Made by a program: the position numbers and the translations under genes. Shown one piece after another: positions 1 through 15,000 of a stretch of DNA of 64,000 nt. The notes under the pieces are model-generated. The model was not told where the DNA came from and did not search any database. It was given only the letters and a program-made list of their open reading frames with translations. This DNA comes from Aphidius gifuensis. Taxonomy: Eukaryota > Arthropoda > Insecta > Hymenoptera > Braconidae. The DNA lies in NCBI RefSeq assembly GCF_014905175.1, contig NC_057792.1, positions 19,350,963 to 19,414,962 of the forward strand, read 5' to 3'. Each line of letters starts with the position of its first letter. Position 1 is the first letter of the stretch.

Positions 1-3000
1 CATAAAAGACAAAAATTATTAGATGAAAAATCTCAACGTTTACGTGAATTATTAAATAAAGTTGAAGATGTTAAACGTGCTAAAAATCAATTAACAGAAG
101 ATAAAAGATTACGTATGGAAATAAAATTAAAAAGAGCTGAAGAAAATAGAACACAACATTTATTAGAAATTGTTAGAAAAGCACATGATGAAGAATCAAA
201 ATTAAAAGAAATAGCATTTATAAATGAACTTGAAGCACAAAATAAAAGACATGATTTTATGGCATTATGTCAAGAACAAGAAGAAAGATTACAAAGTATA
301 CAAGAAGAACGTCAACGACGTCAAGAAGAAAAAGCAGCAAAAGAAGCTGCTGCTGAAGAAAGAAGACGTGCTATTGAAGCTGATAGACAATTAAAAATTC
401 AAAAAATGCAACAAGCAAGACAAGAACGTGAAGAAAGAGTTGGTAAAATGCAATTAGAACGTGAAAAAGAACGTCAAGAAATTGCTAGAGAAAAAGCAAG
501 AGATCGTGAAGAACGTTTAAGTGCATTACATGCAGCACAACTTGCTAATCAAGAAGAATTACAAAAAAAAATTGCCCAAAAACAACAAGAATCAGCAAGA
601 AGACATGTTGAAAATATTGAAAATATACGTCAACGTGCATTTGAATCATCAATAATAAGACTTGAAGAAATACCACCAACATTAAAATCATACAATGCAC
701 ATAAACAATGTACATTGTGTACAATTCTCATACCAAATGAAGTTTGTTTATTGAGTCATTTAAAAGGTAAAACACATATTGATGCTGTTAAAAAAATTCA
801 TGATGGTAGAGAACCATCAAGAGATGAACTACAAAAATTTAATATATCACATATTAAAGATACACAAATTATTATTCATGATAACCATGATAATAAAATA
901 ATCAAAGAAAAACAAAAAGCTATTAAAAGAAGATGTCGTAAATTAAAACAAAGAATGACATCAAGAGGACAAGAGCTTGAAAATTTACAAAATAATAATG
1001 AACATTTTGATTCGGTAAATAAATCAAAACTACGTAGAAATTTAAAAGAACTTGATAGACTTTGTGATTGTCATGGTAAAACAACTTGGTCAAATGTTGC
1101 TGTATCTGGACTTGAAAGATGTCTCGGTGAAATTGGAAGAGTTTTTAATAAAATTGTAAGTTGAATTAAATTAATAATTTGCAATAATTAATATGTAATA
1201 TATTTTTGTTTATATAGGGAGCAATTGATCAAGATGTTTTTAGATCTTTAAATGGTTTTAAAACTTTGACTAGCTTGTTAAATCTCAGTGTTAATATACA
1301 AAACAATTCTCATTATTTACCAAACAAGTAAGTGTGACATTTTTAATCAGCTAAAATTGATCAAAAATAAAATGTTAATTTTGTTTTGCAATTTCAGAAG
1401 TATCGTGTCAATTTTTCGAGTTTACAAGGCAGCTGTTGTTGATCATCCAGCTAATATTGAATCAATCATTCTCAGCAACAAAATTCTTGTTATTCTTGAT
1501 CTTCTTCTTCAAAGATTTGAGGTAAATATATTTCATTATCAAGTGAGCAAACAATTCCATCATAATGCTCTAGATGGCATCACAAAGTCCACTTTGGTCC
1601 ACTTTGAATTACAAAAAATATCAAAACTCTCATATCACTCTGAATAATCACATTTAAAAAAAAAATTCATAAAGAAAAAAAAAAAAACATTATCAAGATC
1701 TACAAAATTTCAAAGACATATTTGTTTTTATGCATAAGTAGTCCACAAATTTAAAAGTAGATCCTGTCAATCTGTCAAAATACGCACTAATCCTTTTCAA
1801 GTCCCAACAAAGTCGACCACACTCGAAAAAAAAAAATTTCTTAAAAACAACCTTCATCCACCTTATCACAAACAGAAAGGATAAAAAGAAAAAAAAAAAT
1901 CAAAAAAACAAATACTTTTGGATCAAAATCATTGAAAATAATAATCATAATAATAATGAGGATTAAAAAAAAAAATTTATTTTACATTTTTATCATTATT
2001 TTAAAATCATTAAGCATTTTAGAAATATAAAATAATCTTGACAATTACTCATGTTTCTACCCTCTATCTTTTTTCGAATATATATTTTTTTCTATTTTTG
2101 GTTTCTCTTTGCTGCCCTTTACTTTGTCCTTCCCCATTTTCATTTTTCTTTTCCCTGCAAATGCATTAGCAGCAACAGAGAGCTTTTAGCGACATTCACC
2201 AATACACCCAACCATCAGAGAAATATTTCTATATAGTAATGTTACTACGAGGGAGGAAAAGTGATCCTCAAAGTCGTATATGGATATTTTTTTTCCACTT
2301 TTAAATCTTTTTTTATTATTATTATTATTATTACTTTAGTTTTATTCTATTTTTTTTTTTTGTTTATTATAAGTTGAGAGGATGATAAAAATCTAATAGA
2401 CTATTGAATATGTCGATTTGAAATAATGTCATTTGTTTTTTTGTCAATCAACACAACTAAACTACTTCATGTACACTTGGTACAAATGGAAAACTACTTC
2501 ATGTTCATGATACTTTTGTCTTATTGAGCTTGATGCATTGTCAAGTAACTTTTGAATATTTGTTTCTTTTTTTTTTTCGTCCCTCTCAGTGTTTCTATTT
2601 TTTATTTTATATAAATTTTTTATGAAATTTCAAATGATTATTTGAAAAAAAGATTGATTCTACTTGTTGTGATTTGAATATAGACCATTAGCTTTGTGAT
2701 GTAGTGTTTGATTATTGTATATAAAGGGTGCATTTAATCAATTTTATTATTTCTGATTTTTGGAAATGTATATTTTTGACCAGTTGTATTATTTTTACAC
2801 GTCATTTGACATTATTCGCATAGGGATGATGTTTGATTATTGATATTTTATATTTTTTTATATTTTTTTGTAACAGGCTGTTACTGGACTAGATGAACAA
2901 GGACAAATTGCTGAAACAACTGGTAATTTACACACCGGTAATGGATCAGGAAGTATTATTATTTCAGTTCTTCAACTTCTTTGTTGTCTTATTCCTCATA

Positions 3001-6000
3001 TCACGACAACAAAAAATTCAATGCAGAATAGAATTCATGACATTATTGGGTGAGTTTAAAAATATATTACATATAAATTTTAACATTTAAAAAAGAAAAA
3101 AAATAATTCGATAAATATAAATTGCGAAAAAGTTTATTTTAAAAATTTATAAATGAAAAATAATCAAATATATATTTTAAAAAAAAACAAAATAAATAAA
3201 CAATAATATTGTTTTTACTATTTGATGGTTTATTTTGAGATAATTTTTGATGAAAATAATAAAGACCACCATGTCGTTGATTTTTAAGACCACCAAAGAT
3301 TTAACTGACAGAAACATAATACTTGTCTTGTCAAGTTGACATGACACATTTTGTTTTTAAAATTGAATAGCTAAAAGTCAATGACTTCCACCTGAGTCAA
3401 CTTCCTCCCTGTATAGACCTCCCAGTTTTTCCAAACCCTTTTTTTTATTTAAAATTATTATAAATAAATTTTTCATCCCTAAAAAAAATATATATATTTT
3501 TTAAATCATTAAAAATCACATGCCAGCTTATTTTTTTACCCTAAATATTTTATTTTTTTTTTTTTGTTTTTCATCATGAAGAGGGTATATTATGATTAAT
3601 TTCCTGTCAATAAAAATATTGACCAGTCATGATTTTACTTTGCATTTTTTAGTCAACTCGTTATCATCATGATTTTTAAAAATGAAAAATAATGATATTA
3701 CTTTATGAATAATATAAAAAAAAAATTTCATGTTTAATAATTTAAATATATTTACTTTTGCGTTGATTCGTTGGTGGTTATAGTGTCACCAGAATAATCT
3801 CGTTGAAACAACTCGAGTGGATCCGGCTTTGGAGAGTGGCATTTTGCTGTTGGGTTAATAAAATATACCATATGTGTCAGTGAATATGATAAGAATTGAG
3901 ATAATGAACGTATCGAGAGTTTGACCACTCGAGAGTAAAAATCCACATCTTGTATAAATGTGGTTACATACGAGACTAAAAGGCCCCCGTGAAGAAATAT
4001 TTAAACATTAAAAAAAAATTTTTTTTTTTTTTTTAAAAAAAAAGTCCAGTTGTGATTTCTTCTTTATATATTTAATTTTTTTTTTTTGTTTATATACATA
4101 AAAACATTAATATTTTTATTTTTTATATTTAAATGAAAATTTATTGATAATTTTTCGCTATGGAATGTCGTGGTTAACATGTGTTTCGTTCAATCGTTTC
4201 GTTCAATTTATCTTCAATTTAAATTTTATGCTAAACATAGATTATTTTTTTATCAATTTCTTCATCAATTATTTTAACTTGGTATTATATACGTACTTCT
4301 ATATCAATTTTATTTTTATTTTTTCATTATCATAACATTATTTATTATTATTTTTCCTTTTTTTTTTTTTTTTTAATTTTATTTTAAATTATGAATAAAC
4401 GACACGGATTATATTGATCAAGATTGGTGGATATTTTTATTTATATTTCTTTTATCTTTATATACATAAACTTGAAAAAAATTTAGCTGAATATTATGTA
4501 AAGAAAAAAAATAAACTAGCATTGAAATCTTTCTATTTTTTCTTGGCTTTGTAGATATTTTTATTTTTATTTTTTTCTATCTACAAATTTTATTTTTATT
4601 TATATTTATTTTTTAGATTATTAATATTTATATTTTTCATAATATATATATGCCATTCACCCTTGAAAAGAAAAATATAAATTCAATTAAAAAGTATTTT
4701 TAAACTTTGATATTAATTAAAATAAAATAAATAAAAGTGTTTATTTTAGAATGATAAATCAGAGGGTGAATTTATTTTGCCAATCAAGTAAAATAATTAT
4801 TAAAGTATCAAAAATATAATTTTACATTTTGTATAATCAATATTAATCTACAATTAAATTGAGGATTTAAATATATGTCATGAAAATTGTGTCTTGAATT
4901 TTTTTTTTCAATTGAAAATAATTATTTTTATTAAGACAGGATCATGTTGGATCTCCGTCTTTATTTCCTTACAAATAAATTTGTTTTTTATTTTTATTCA
5001 TTGTCATATTTATACACTTTATTATTATCATTATTATTTCATTATTTTAAATGAAAAAATAAAAGTAAAGAAAAATTAAGACAGACTGTAATGACACGTG
5101 TAGTCGTTGTACTTTTAAATCGTTGTGAAAAAAAAAGAAGAGGGGTAGTAAAAAAATATATATGGATATATACTCAAAAAGCCGAGACTTTGAAAAAGAG
5201 GAAAAATAAGAAAAAGAAAGAAAAAAATAATATGTATATATGTATATCTCAACAGGGGTGAATGAGCGAGGCGGGTTGGCTACGTAATCTGCTAATGGAC
5301 TCGCGCTCTATCCCAAATTCACCCTCGCCCAACCCAACTTTGACGACCCTCCTTCTCTTTCATACCCTCTACTCTATAATACATATATATATATGCATTG
5401 CATGTATATATCTTTCCTCACACTTTTCTCTTCATTCCATTATCAAACTTCAAAAAATAAAAAAATGATTTTCAATGGACAAAAAAAATATATTTCTATA
5501 CTATTTTTTAGATTGATAAATATCCTGGACACAATATTATGAATAAAAATTTTTTACAATCGAAATATGACGAACAAAAATTTGGTAGAAAATATTTTAC
5601 AATAAAAAAATCTATTAGAAAGTAAATTAATTAATTAGTTACAGTTTTATTAGAATATAATAATTATTTTATTAATTAAATACAAAATTAAATAATTAAT
5701 TAATTTTTTTGACTAAATTAATACTAAATCAATCAAAAAATATTAAAAATTTAAAGAAATAAATATAGATTTATTTTATTCGAAAATAATTTATGTTCAG
5801 GATGTTTATTCCAACAAAAATTAAATATTTTACAATTATTTAAATGAAAATTTAATAAAAATTAAAAAAAACAATGTGAATTTTTTAATTTTGCCTGTAT
5901 TTTTATTTTTTCTATTATCTTTATAAATCGGGTGGAAAAAAAAATAATAATACAATGAGATTAAAAAATTGAAAAAAAGAATTTTATTATGATTAATTTC

Positions 6001-9000
6001 CTACTCAAGTTATATTATCATTAAAAAAATTCTCATCGATGACGCATTAGGGTGGTTTTGTAATATGCTCTGTAATGTTGTCAGCGACCTGTGATCACGT
6101 CATACAAATTTCATGGGGTTACATCAGCACAGATATATAGTATATATAAAAATAAACCAGTCAATGAAGACAGATGCTCTTTGAACTAAACGCATCAGCT
6201 GGCTTTTTTATGTTGCTCTAAAAAAAAAGGCCAGATCGCCAGAAAGCCCGGCTGGTCAAATTTTAAAACCCCTCAATAATATCATTTACTATAAATATAT
6301 AAACAAAAAAAAAATCTATAAATAAATACAAAATAATAACTCAAAAAGACCCTCCTCCAACATCTTTAAAAATTTTAAAATTATCTCAACAATTTTTTAT
6401 TTTTTGAATCATCGAAAAAAAAAAAGGTTTAGAAAAAAATTCAAGTATATTATTTGATCAGGCAAACGGCTGCTGGGGTTCCCATATCCTTCTAAAATAT
6501 ATACACACACACACACATACTCAAACAATTGTCTATTATTCTGATTAAATTTTCATCCTGTTTTTGACAAGTTTAAATAATTTTTAAAGCAAAAAATACA
6601 ACTAAGTATATTATGAAAAAAACAAAAATTATTTAATTAATTATTTAGAGTAACAATGATTAATTTATAATTTAATAAAAAAAAAAATGCATATATTTTA
6701 ATTTAATGTATTTATCCATGTGTAATAAATCGATTGATAGGCTTTATTTACAATACGAAAGTGCAAATTCGCGTTTATGGTGTACAGTCATCCCTAAATC
6801 CTTTTGCAAATCTACTGCTCCCTCTTTATTCACATAAATATAACACTCTCTTGGATGATATAGTGTATATATTATGTATATATGTGTGTTGAGTATCTTG
6901 AATTGATCTAGACCTAAAAAATCTCTCTCTCATCAACCCCCCATGCTCACGTACCACGTTAAATTCATGGGTACCAATGCATTACGCGTCAATGATTACA
7001 GAGTAGCAATATCCTGCAGTTTAGTTTTGTCTCTCCTCGCTCTCTCTCACGGATTTATCAACTTGATGCAAGACTACTTGGTAAAAACGACAACCAAAAG
7101 GTATTATAATACATTACCAATTCGACGAGGCAAATAAACTTGGTTTTTTTTTTTTTAAAACAATCTCAAATATCATATTCATTTAAAATTAAATTTTTAT
7201 ATTATTTTATTCTGTATGTACTTTTGCTCTTTCAACCCCTTTGTTTATTCTAAAATTTTACATTTTATTTAAACACTTTAATACAGTAAATTATTACTGC
7301 ATTTGAAAACTATTTAGTTTTTTTTTTTTAATGATTAAAATAATACAAAATAGCTGCTCCAATATATATTTTTTATGTGAAAAAAAAATTAATAAACAAA
7401 ACTAATTGGGGCTTTTTAATTTTGATTATAATAGTTTTAATTAATTTTTATATTTTTTATTTATTTTATATAATCGACACACACTTCTACATTAAATATT
7501 TTTTATTTAATTATATTTTTGATTTTAAATGTTGATTTAAGTAAAATATAAAAATAAAGTAAGAGATGAGAAAATGTCACAGGGGTTGATTATACATATA
7601 AGAAATAGAGGGGGGTTAAAGAACACTTGTCAATTGGGGGTTGGTTAGGGGGGTAGAAAAAAGAATAAAAAAAAAAAACTGAAAAAGAAGACTCTGTAAA
7701 TATTGTAACAAGTGTGCCACGAATGGGGAAATAACAAGAATTTCTTGCGCATATATATACCATTGAACAATCGATAGTATAAAATATACAAGGGATGAAA
7801 AAAAAAAAAAAAAAACACAAGTGGATAAACCGTTCGTTTGACAATTGATGCTACTCTGTCAGTATCACGTTGAGATTCTCACATTTTATCTGGTCATGAC
7901 ACTTACAATCTTGATATTTCATTTTTCATCTTTCAAAAGAAGAAAAATATATATAAATAAATAATATAATAATTTAAATTTGAATCTTTTTTTTATTTTA
8001 TTATATCTGTAGGATGATCAGAGAAATTGGGTTGAGACAGTATTAAGAAATTCAACACTAGAAAAAAATTTTAAAAATAAAAGTTAAAAAAAAAATTTAT
8101 CAATTTTTAGAATTTTTTATATAGGATTATTTAAATGCCCAACTATTGTTATTTATATTTCATTAAATAATTTAACAATAAATTAGCTTACTTTTTGCTT
8201 TACAAATTATTTATTAAATTTTTTTTTCAACGAGGATAATAACAGCAAAGTATTTAAATATTTAATTTAATTTTCAAATAAAATCATCGATAAATAAATT
8301 ATTTATAAAATTTATTATCAACCAATTTGTTTAGTTGGAAAAAAGAATTAATTGCAAGTTTAAAAAAAAATTTAGTTAATGAAAAAAATTAAAATTTTGA
8401 TTCTACACTTGCTCGATATTTAATTATTGTTTTTAAATTTATTAAATATGTATATTAATTAATTTCGATAATTATAATAATGTATTTTTTATTTTCATTA
8501 ATATTTTTTATGATATTATTAGTTTTTCATCAATCAGAGAGTCGGAAATCCGTGACAAGGGTGACAGGTTTTCGTCAGTTAATACAAACAAAAAGCAGTC
8601 ATACACACATAAACACCAATCACTCGTTGATTTATACATATATTTTTTTTTTGCTACTGAACACAAGTTTTACGAATCATTCCAGTTGAACTGATAGAAG
8701 TACAGAGTCACCATGAATGAATAAATAAGAAACACATAAAATAAAATAAAAAAATGTCAGGGTAAAATCTAGCCAGTCTGTCCCGCGAAGCGCAAAGATA
8801 TGCACCCCCTTATTTTATGAATGCAAAACAGGGCGAGATATGGTCATTGGGGGCACTATGAAATAATCATATGGTTAGCTAATAGGAAAAAACTTGAGGG
8901 GTATACACATATATATATAGTGATTGTTATACCGGGCGTGCTGATATATACACCCATCATCCAAGCAGCATCATATGATCCAAAATCATCATATGTAATA

Positions 9001-12000
9001 AATAAAAATTCAATGTATATTTTTCAGCCACATTTGGGGTAGCCACAAAACATTTATATATATCATATTTATAACAATGATTAATATATATATTTATGAT
9101 TTAATCTCAGCTATTATCTGTATCAACAAAATAAATATTTTCAAATTATTATTTATTGATTATTTCATGTATCAATAAGATTATGGTTGAAAGTGTTTTT
9201 TTTTATTTGATTCATTTAAATTAATTAGATTTTAGGATATATTTAATTATTATTATTATTTTAAATATAATTTTATCTTTATGTGTTTATCAATTATTAA
9301 AATTGAAAAAAAAAAAATTGAATTAACTTTTTTTTTCTGGATAGAAAAAAATATATTTTATTTGAAATATTTTGAAATAATTATTTATTAATAATTTGAT
9401 AATAAATAATTGAAATGTTTTATTTATTTATTTAAAAAATATTAATTTAGTAGTTTAAATTATTATTTTAATTTTTTGGTCATTACCAACTTTTTTTTTT
9501 AAATAAATTTCAAATTAATTTAATTAGATAATTGATAAAATTATGGTCAAAAATTATTTTATTGAATAAATTATATTTTAAAGTAATTATTTATTATTTT
9601 AATATCATTGTTATTTTAATTTTATGTATTGTATTATTTTAATTTTTAAAATTCTAATTGAAATTTGAAGAAACAAAATTTGAAATTCTCTTAGAAAATT
9701 AATTTAAAATGAAAATTATATTTCAGATTAATTTATTAATAATTTAAATAATTATTCTATTTGTTATTATTTATAATTAATTATTTTTTAAACATAAAAA
9801 AACTAATTTAAAATTCAATTAATATTATTATCAATATGAAATAATAAACTGATTTGATTATATAAATTTTTATTTATCTAATTTTCGAATTTTTTAAATT
9901 ATTAATCATCTTCAAAATATAATTCACATTAAAATATACGATAATTTCATTAAATAGAAAGTTCATAGTTGGGATTTATTGATTTTACTTTGATGTCAAA
10001 TGTTCCATTATTGGCATCGAAAATTCAATTAGCCCCTGATTATTTGTGGTAAAGTTTGTAGACATTCGAGAATCTTAAAATTTCATGATATCGTCTATGA
10101 ACCCAAACCTCTCATTAATCTAATTGTAATATTTTTTCTTCTACTAATAGAAAATGTAACAATTAAAAAAAACAATTTAAATATAAATTAAAAAATTATA
10201 ATAACCTCAACACTCAAAAACTGTTTCAATAAAATTGCCAAACAAATTTCGCAATTTAAAATCTCGATTGATACCGTCGGCTTGTGTCCATCCAAAAATC
10301 CAAAATACTTTCAAAAATTATTCAAAAAAATTATCTAATAATTACAAACAAATATAAACTTGATTTAAAAAAATAAAAATTTAATTAAAAAATAATAACA
10401 GCTTTGTCCAGCTCAATAAAAGCCATATGTTCAAAAAAAAAAAAATTAATCAAATGAAAATTTTTTAAACAAGAATTCTACAAAACAATAGTTCAATTAA
10501 TTTAAATTTTATAAATTTTTTTTCTCTCAACATACATGGTCAAGTATGATTAATCCAAAAGAAAAAACAATTTAAATATATACACAAATGATTACTTCCA
10601 TTAACACCCAAAAACTACTTCAATAAAATTGCAAAATAAATCCCCAATAAATTCTCTAATAAAATGCACAGCGGTGTATTCAGTAGGATTATCATTTACA
10701 ATTCGTCAATTTTTATGACCCTACTTCAAATTTATACCCACACACAATGTACATAAGTATTATAATTTCAATGTTCATACATGAATCCAAAGTATACACG
10801 TAACCCAACTAAGATTACCTCGAATATATTTGTTTTTATATATTATTTATTATTATATTTTTTTTTTTCCATTTCAACAATAACATGAATAATATTCCAA
10901 AGTATGAATGATTAGGGGATATAGAAAATAAAAATAGAAAAAGAAAAAAAAAAAAAAAAGGGAGACACGCGTGCCGTGTCATTTCGAGTAATATTCCAAC
11001 CAGATGAACCGATTCGTTCAAGGGGTGGTTGTGGGGGGTCAATGAATAATTCCACAACAAAATTATAATTCCTCCGCAGTGATTTTATGTTTTACAACTT
11101 GGAAAAACCTGACAATTCAAATTAAATCATCTAAAATCACCTTCTATAATTTTAAAAAATAGAAAATTTATATTTTACAATAAAAAAATCTATTAGAAAG
11201 TAAATTAATTAATTAGTTACGGTTTAAATTAATACTAAATCAATCAAAAAATATTAAAAATTTAAAGAAATAAATATAGATTTATTTTATTCGAAAATAA
11301 TTTATGTTCAGGCTGTTTATTCCAACAAAAATTAAATATTTTACAATTATTTAAATAAAAATTTAATAAAAATTAAAAAAAACAATGTGAATTTTTTAAT
11401 TTTGCCTGTATTTTTATTTTTTCTATTTTCTTTATAAATCGGGTGGAAAAAATAATAATAATACGATGAGATTAAAAAATTGAAAAATAGAATAAAAGAA
11501 GGGGTGGTTGTGGGTGGTCAATGAATAATTTCACAACAAAATTTCAATTCCTCCAGTCATTTTATGTTTTACAACTTGAAAAAACCTGACAATTTAAATT
11601 AAATCATCCAAAATTACCTTCTCTAATTTTAATTTATATTTTAACAAAACAAAAAGAAAAAAAATATAATAATTGTTATATTGTGAGATGGTTATGGTCC
11701 TTCCTCTTGATAGATGATTAGATACGACAGTTGGCACGTCACTGCACTTGCGATCGTTTCAATATACGAGTGGATATATTCATCTGAATACACAAGATAT
11801 TCAATTGCACGTTGGGAGAGTTGATGTCGCATGCAGCCAACAGTAACATCACTATATACTACTGTAACACAAGGGGGTGAAAGGGGGGCAAAAAAAAAAA
11901 AAGAGAGGGTGGAGAGGATTGGTGATAATACACACTGACAGGACAGGCATTCTACCCCTCTCTCCGCTCAATGGGGTCTATCACAACTTGATGGGGTCGA

Positions 12001-15000
12001 CCTCTATATCAACTCTCTTTCTTTATTGTTGCACTGACAATGATAGCAACTAAAACATTTCATCTAAAATAAAGTAAGATAGAAAAAAAATATATATAGA
12101 GAGGCTTTAGAATAGGTAGAAAACATATACAACCCAGTAGAATGAGCATCGAAGGGTGAAGAGTATTCACTGGGGTCGGAAACTCTCTACACAGAATTAC
12201 CCACTGATGTTATAATCCTCTAGTGTTACGCCGTCACACATGCTCCGTTGTAAGCAATAGTTTTTATTTTTTTATTTTTTGCTATTGCTTTTGTCCCAAA
12301 CACTCGCACTCTTCACTTTCAATCAGTCTCTAGAGACAACGTGGACATTTCACTGCCAAAAAATCATGATCAATTGTATCATTGACTTTTTATAAAATAA
12401 AAATTTATATAAATTAATTTTTTATTTTTTTTTTGTTACAGTTTTTTAATCACTGGTGGTCTTGTTGATCGTATAACACGTCATAATCGTGTATTAATTG
12501 AGGCTGATTATTTTATTGATCAAGAACATGAATCACAAATTTTGCTATTATCATATGATTTATTATCACGTTTATGCTGTTATTTAAAAAAACATGATAA
12601 TAATAATTTATCAGCTGTTAATAATGATAATGAACAAACAACAGTTGAGACACATTTACTTGGTTGTTTACAATTGACTGAAGCTGCTGGTGTTATTGGA
12701 TATTTGTACTCAACTTTTGCATTGGCTAATCAAAAGCTATCATCACCAGGACAAAATAGCAATAGCAATTCCAATAATAATCCATCGTATATAAAATTAT
12801 TGGCAATTAAAAGTCTTAAATTATTGAAAAATATTGCACTAATTGATCTACAAGTATTTCAGGTAATTATATATTTTTTTGTTTGTTAAATATAATTATA
12901 TATTTCAATGAATTGTTGATAATAATTAAGTGAGATGACTCGAATGATTGAATCAAGCTTACCCATGTCTTCTAGCTTATAACAAGATGAAGCTATTTTT
13001 GTCCAATAAAAAGGGGTGGTTGACACACTGCAGTCAAACCCTTTTTATCATTTTTTTTTTTTTTTTTCTCTTCCCTTTATTTGTTATTCATTCAATCTTG
13101 TCAATATTTATTTTTTGGTTAAAAACATCCCTTAAAAAATACATCGAAATATATTTATAAATTTTCGAAAAAACAATTAATTTCGAATCGAAATAATATA
13201 TTTTTTCTATATAGTAAAATATAAAAAATTTTTGTGTAATTATTAATGAATGCGTACTTATTGAATTTTATTTATATAGAAAAAAATATGATCCATCAAA
13301 ATAATGTCTTGGCCATATTGTGCCTCCGCCTTTTTTCATCATTTTTTATTCAGCCATTAAGTAAAAACCCACGGGGTTTCGAGTGTTTGATAGAGACATA
13401 ACCCAGCAGGATATTGAGGTGTACATTAAAACAACATGAGGGGGGTATAAGAGAAATAAAAACAAGATAAAGAAGGGGGTTGATCTAAAAAGGGGCCTGA
13501 TAAAATTGACAGGCGGTGGTTGTTTTGATCAAACCACGAATTGAATCTAACCGGCACCTATGCGCCCACCACCATCATCATCATCCTCCTCATCATCAAC
13601 CAACCGAGCAAAAAAATAGTAGTTTATAAAACTATATATAACATGAGCATACACTCTGATGTTTTTATTTTATATATTATATAATGCAACCCTAGATATT
13701 GTATATCTAATACAGACAGTCACTAGTTTTTTTTATTTTTTTATTTTTCTTTTTCTCTCTTGTTTTATACCATCTAATTCCCGACGGGACTTTGCAAACT
13801 CTCGTACTTCAAAATCCCACGAGAGATCACTCGATTATCCCTATCTTTCATTGGTCTTGGTTACTTCTCTTGAAAAATAAAAAAACCACATGGTAATGGA
13901 TAATAAAATTGTCCAGTTTATTAACAATTCTCTTTGTTATTTTATCCACAATGTGATTATCAAGCTTTATACTTGAATTTTTTATAAGAAAATAAAAGTC
14001 TCAATTCTTTTTTTGTCTTTGATTTAATCTTATATTTTCTTTTTTCTTTTGTTACAGAAATTATTGGGTAATGAAGGTACAAGTTTGCAATGGCGACATA
14101 TATCAAGTCACATGATAACAAGATTTTTGCGTGAACCAATTGGTGACTTGAATGATTCAACTGGCTCAAGAAATTCTGGTGTACCAAGTACTGTCACAAT
14201 ATTGCTAGAATTATTTAGCGTACTGGGTTATTTTGCTGTTAACAACACAGAAAATCAGGTAATGAAAAAAAGTTTATAAATATATTTTTAAAAAAAGAAT
14301 ACAAATTCTAGGAAGAAAGTTGTTTTGATAAGTCAAGAATTTCCATTAAAACTGCTTAATGAAATAAATAAATAAAAAAACTTTTGGGGTGATACATTCT
14401 TTGGTTGAATTGAGACAAATTCATGAAGCAGTTTGTTCATAAATTAGACAACATGTTAAGGCCAAAAGTGCAGTATATATTTGTGTGTGTGTCGGTCTTT
14501 TAGTTTTTATTTGAAAAAGAGATGGCCTGATGAATGTGTCATGCACTCAGTGTATATATATTTCGACGCGTGCCAGTTTTTTTTTTTTTAAATTTATTAT
14601 TTATAATTCAACTGTCTTTCTTTCAGTCACTGAAAAACAGTTAAGTGGTGTATGTACCAGAAAAATTATTAAGTATATCTTTTTTTCTTTTCTATAATAT
14701 ATCATGATATTTTTATTTTCACTCAACTCCTGATGGAAATATATATCTTAACGACATTCGAGAGCATATTGATGGGAGGTCTCACTGGCTTGAGTGTGTT
14801 GTGTCTAACAGCTTGTACCTTTTTCAAAGTATGAAAGAGAAAAAAATACATTTTTTTCTTTCTCTCTCAAATATATACATATTCTATCGTTTTTATATTT
14901 TAAATTTTTATTTTTCTCCTGATGGAAATGTAGGCTTGTATTTATACAAAATACAAAATTGCCTGGCGCCTATAGATTATTTTTTTTTTCTTTTTTTTTT

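Larger units (their letters stand above)
3050..12441 (+). other. Large SCAPER intron, no gene recognised
   Basis: A 9.4-kb intron between phase-matched SCAPER exons. It is mostly A/T-rich simple sequence with GC-richer patches near 3760-3990, 5090-5350, 6040-6280, 8520-8960 and 11680-12350. I see no ORF with protein-like composition on either strand. It holds the duplicated segments listed separately at 5586-5982, 11020-11150, 11159-11493 and 11499-11631. Confidence 0.7.

Noticed and set aside
4010..4052. Poly-T flanked by poly-A, a potential perfect hairpin
   Set aside because: Runs of A and T are everywhere in this genome; the palindrome is expected by composition.
6943..7137. 64-codon ORF in the SCAPER intron with one hydrophobic stretch
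   Set aside because: No signal peptide architecture, no splice sites or promoter that fit, and nothing recognisable.
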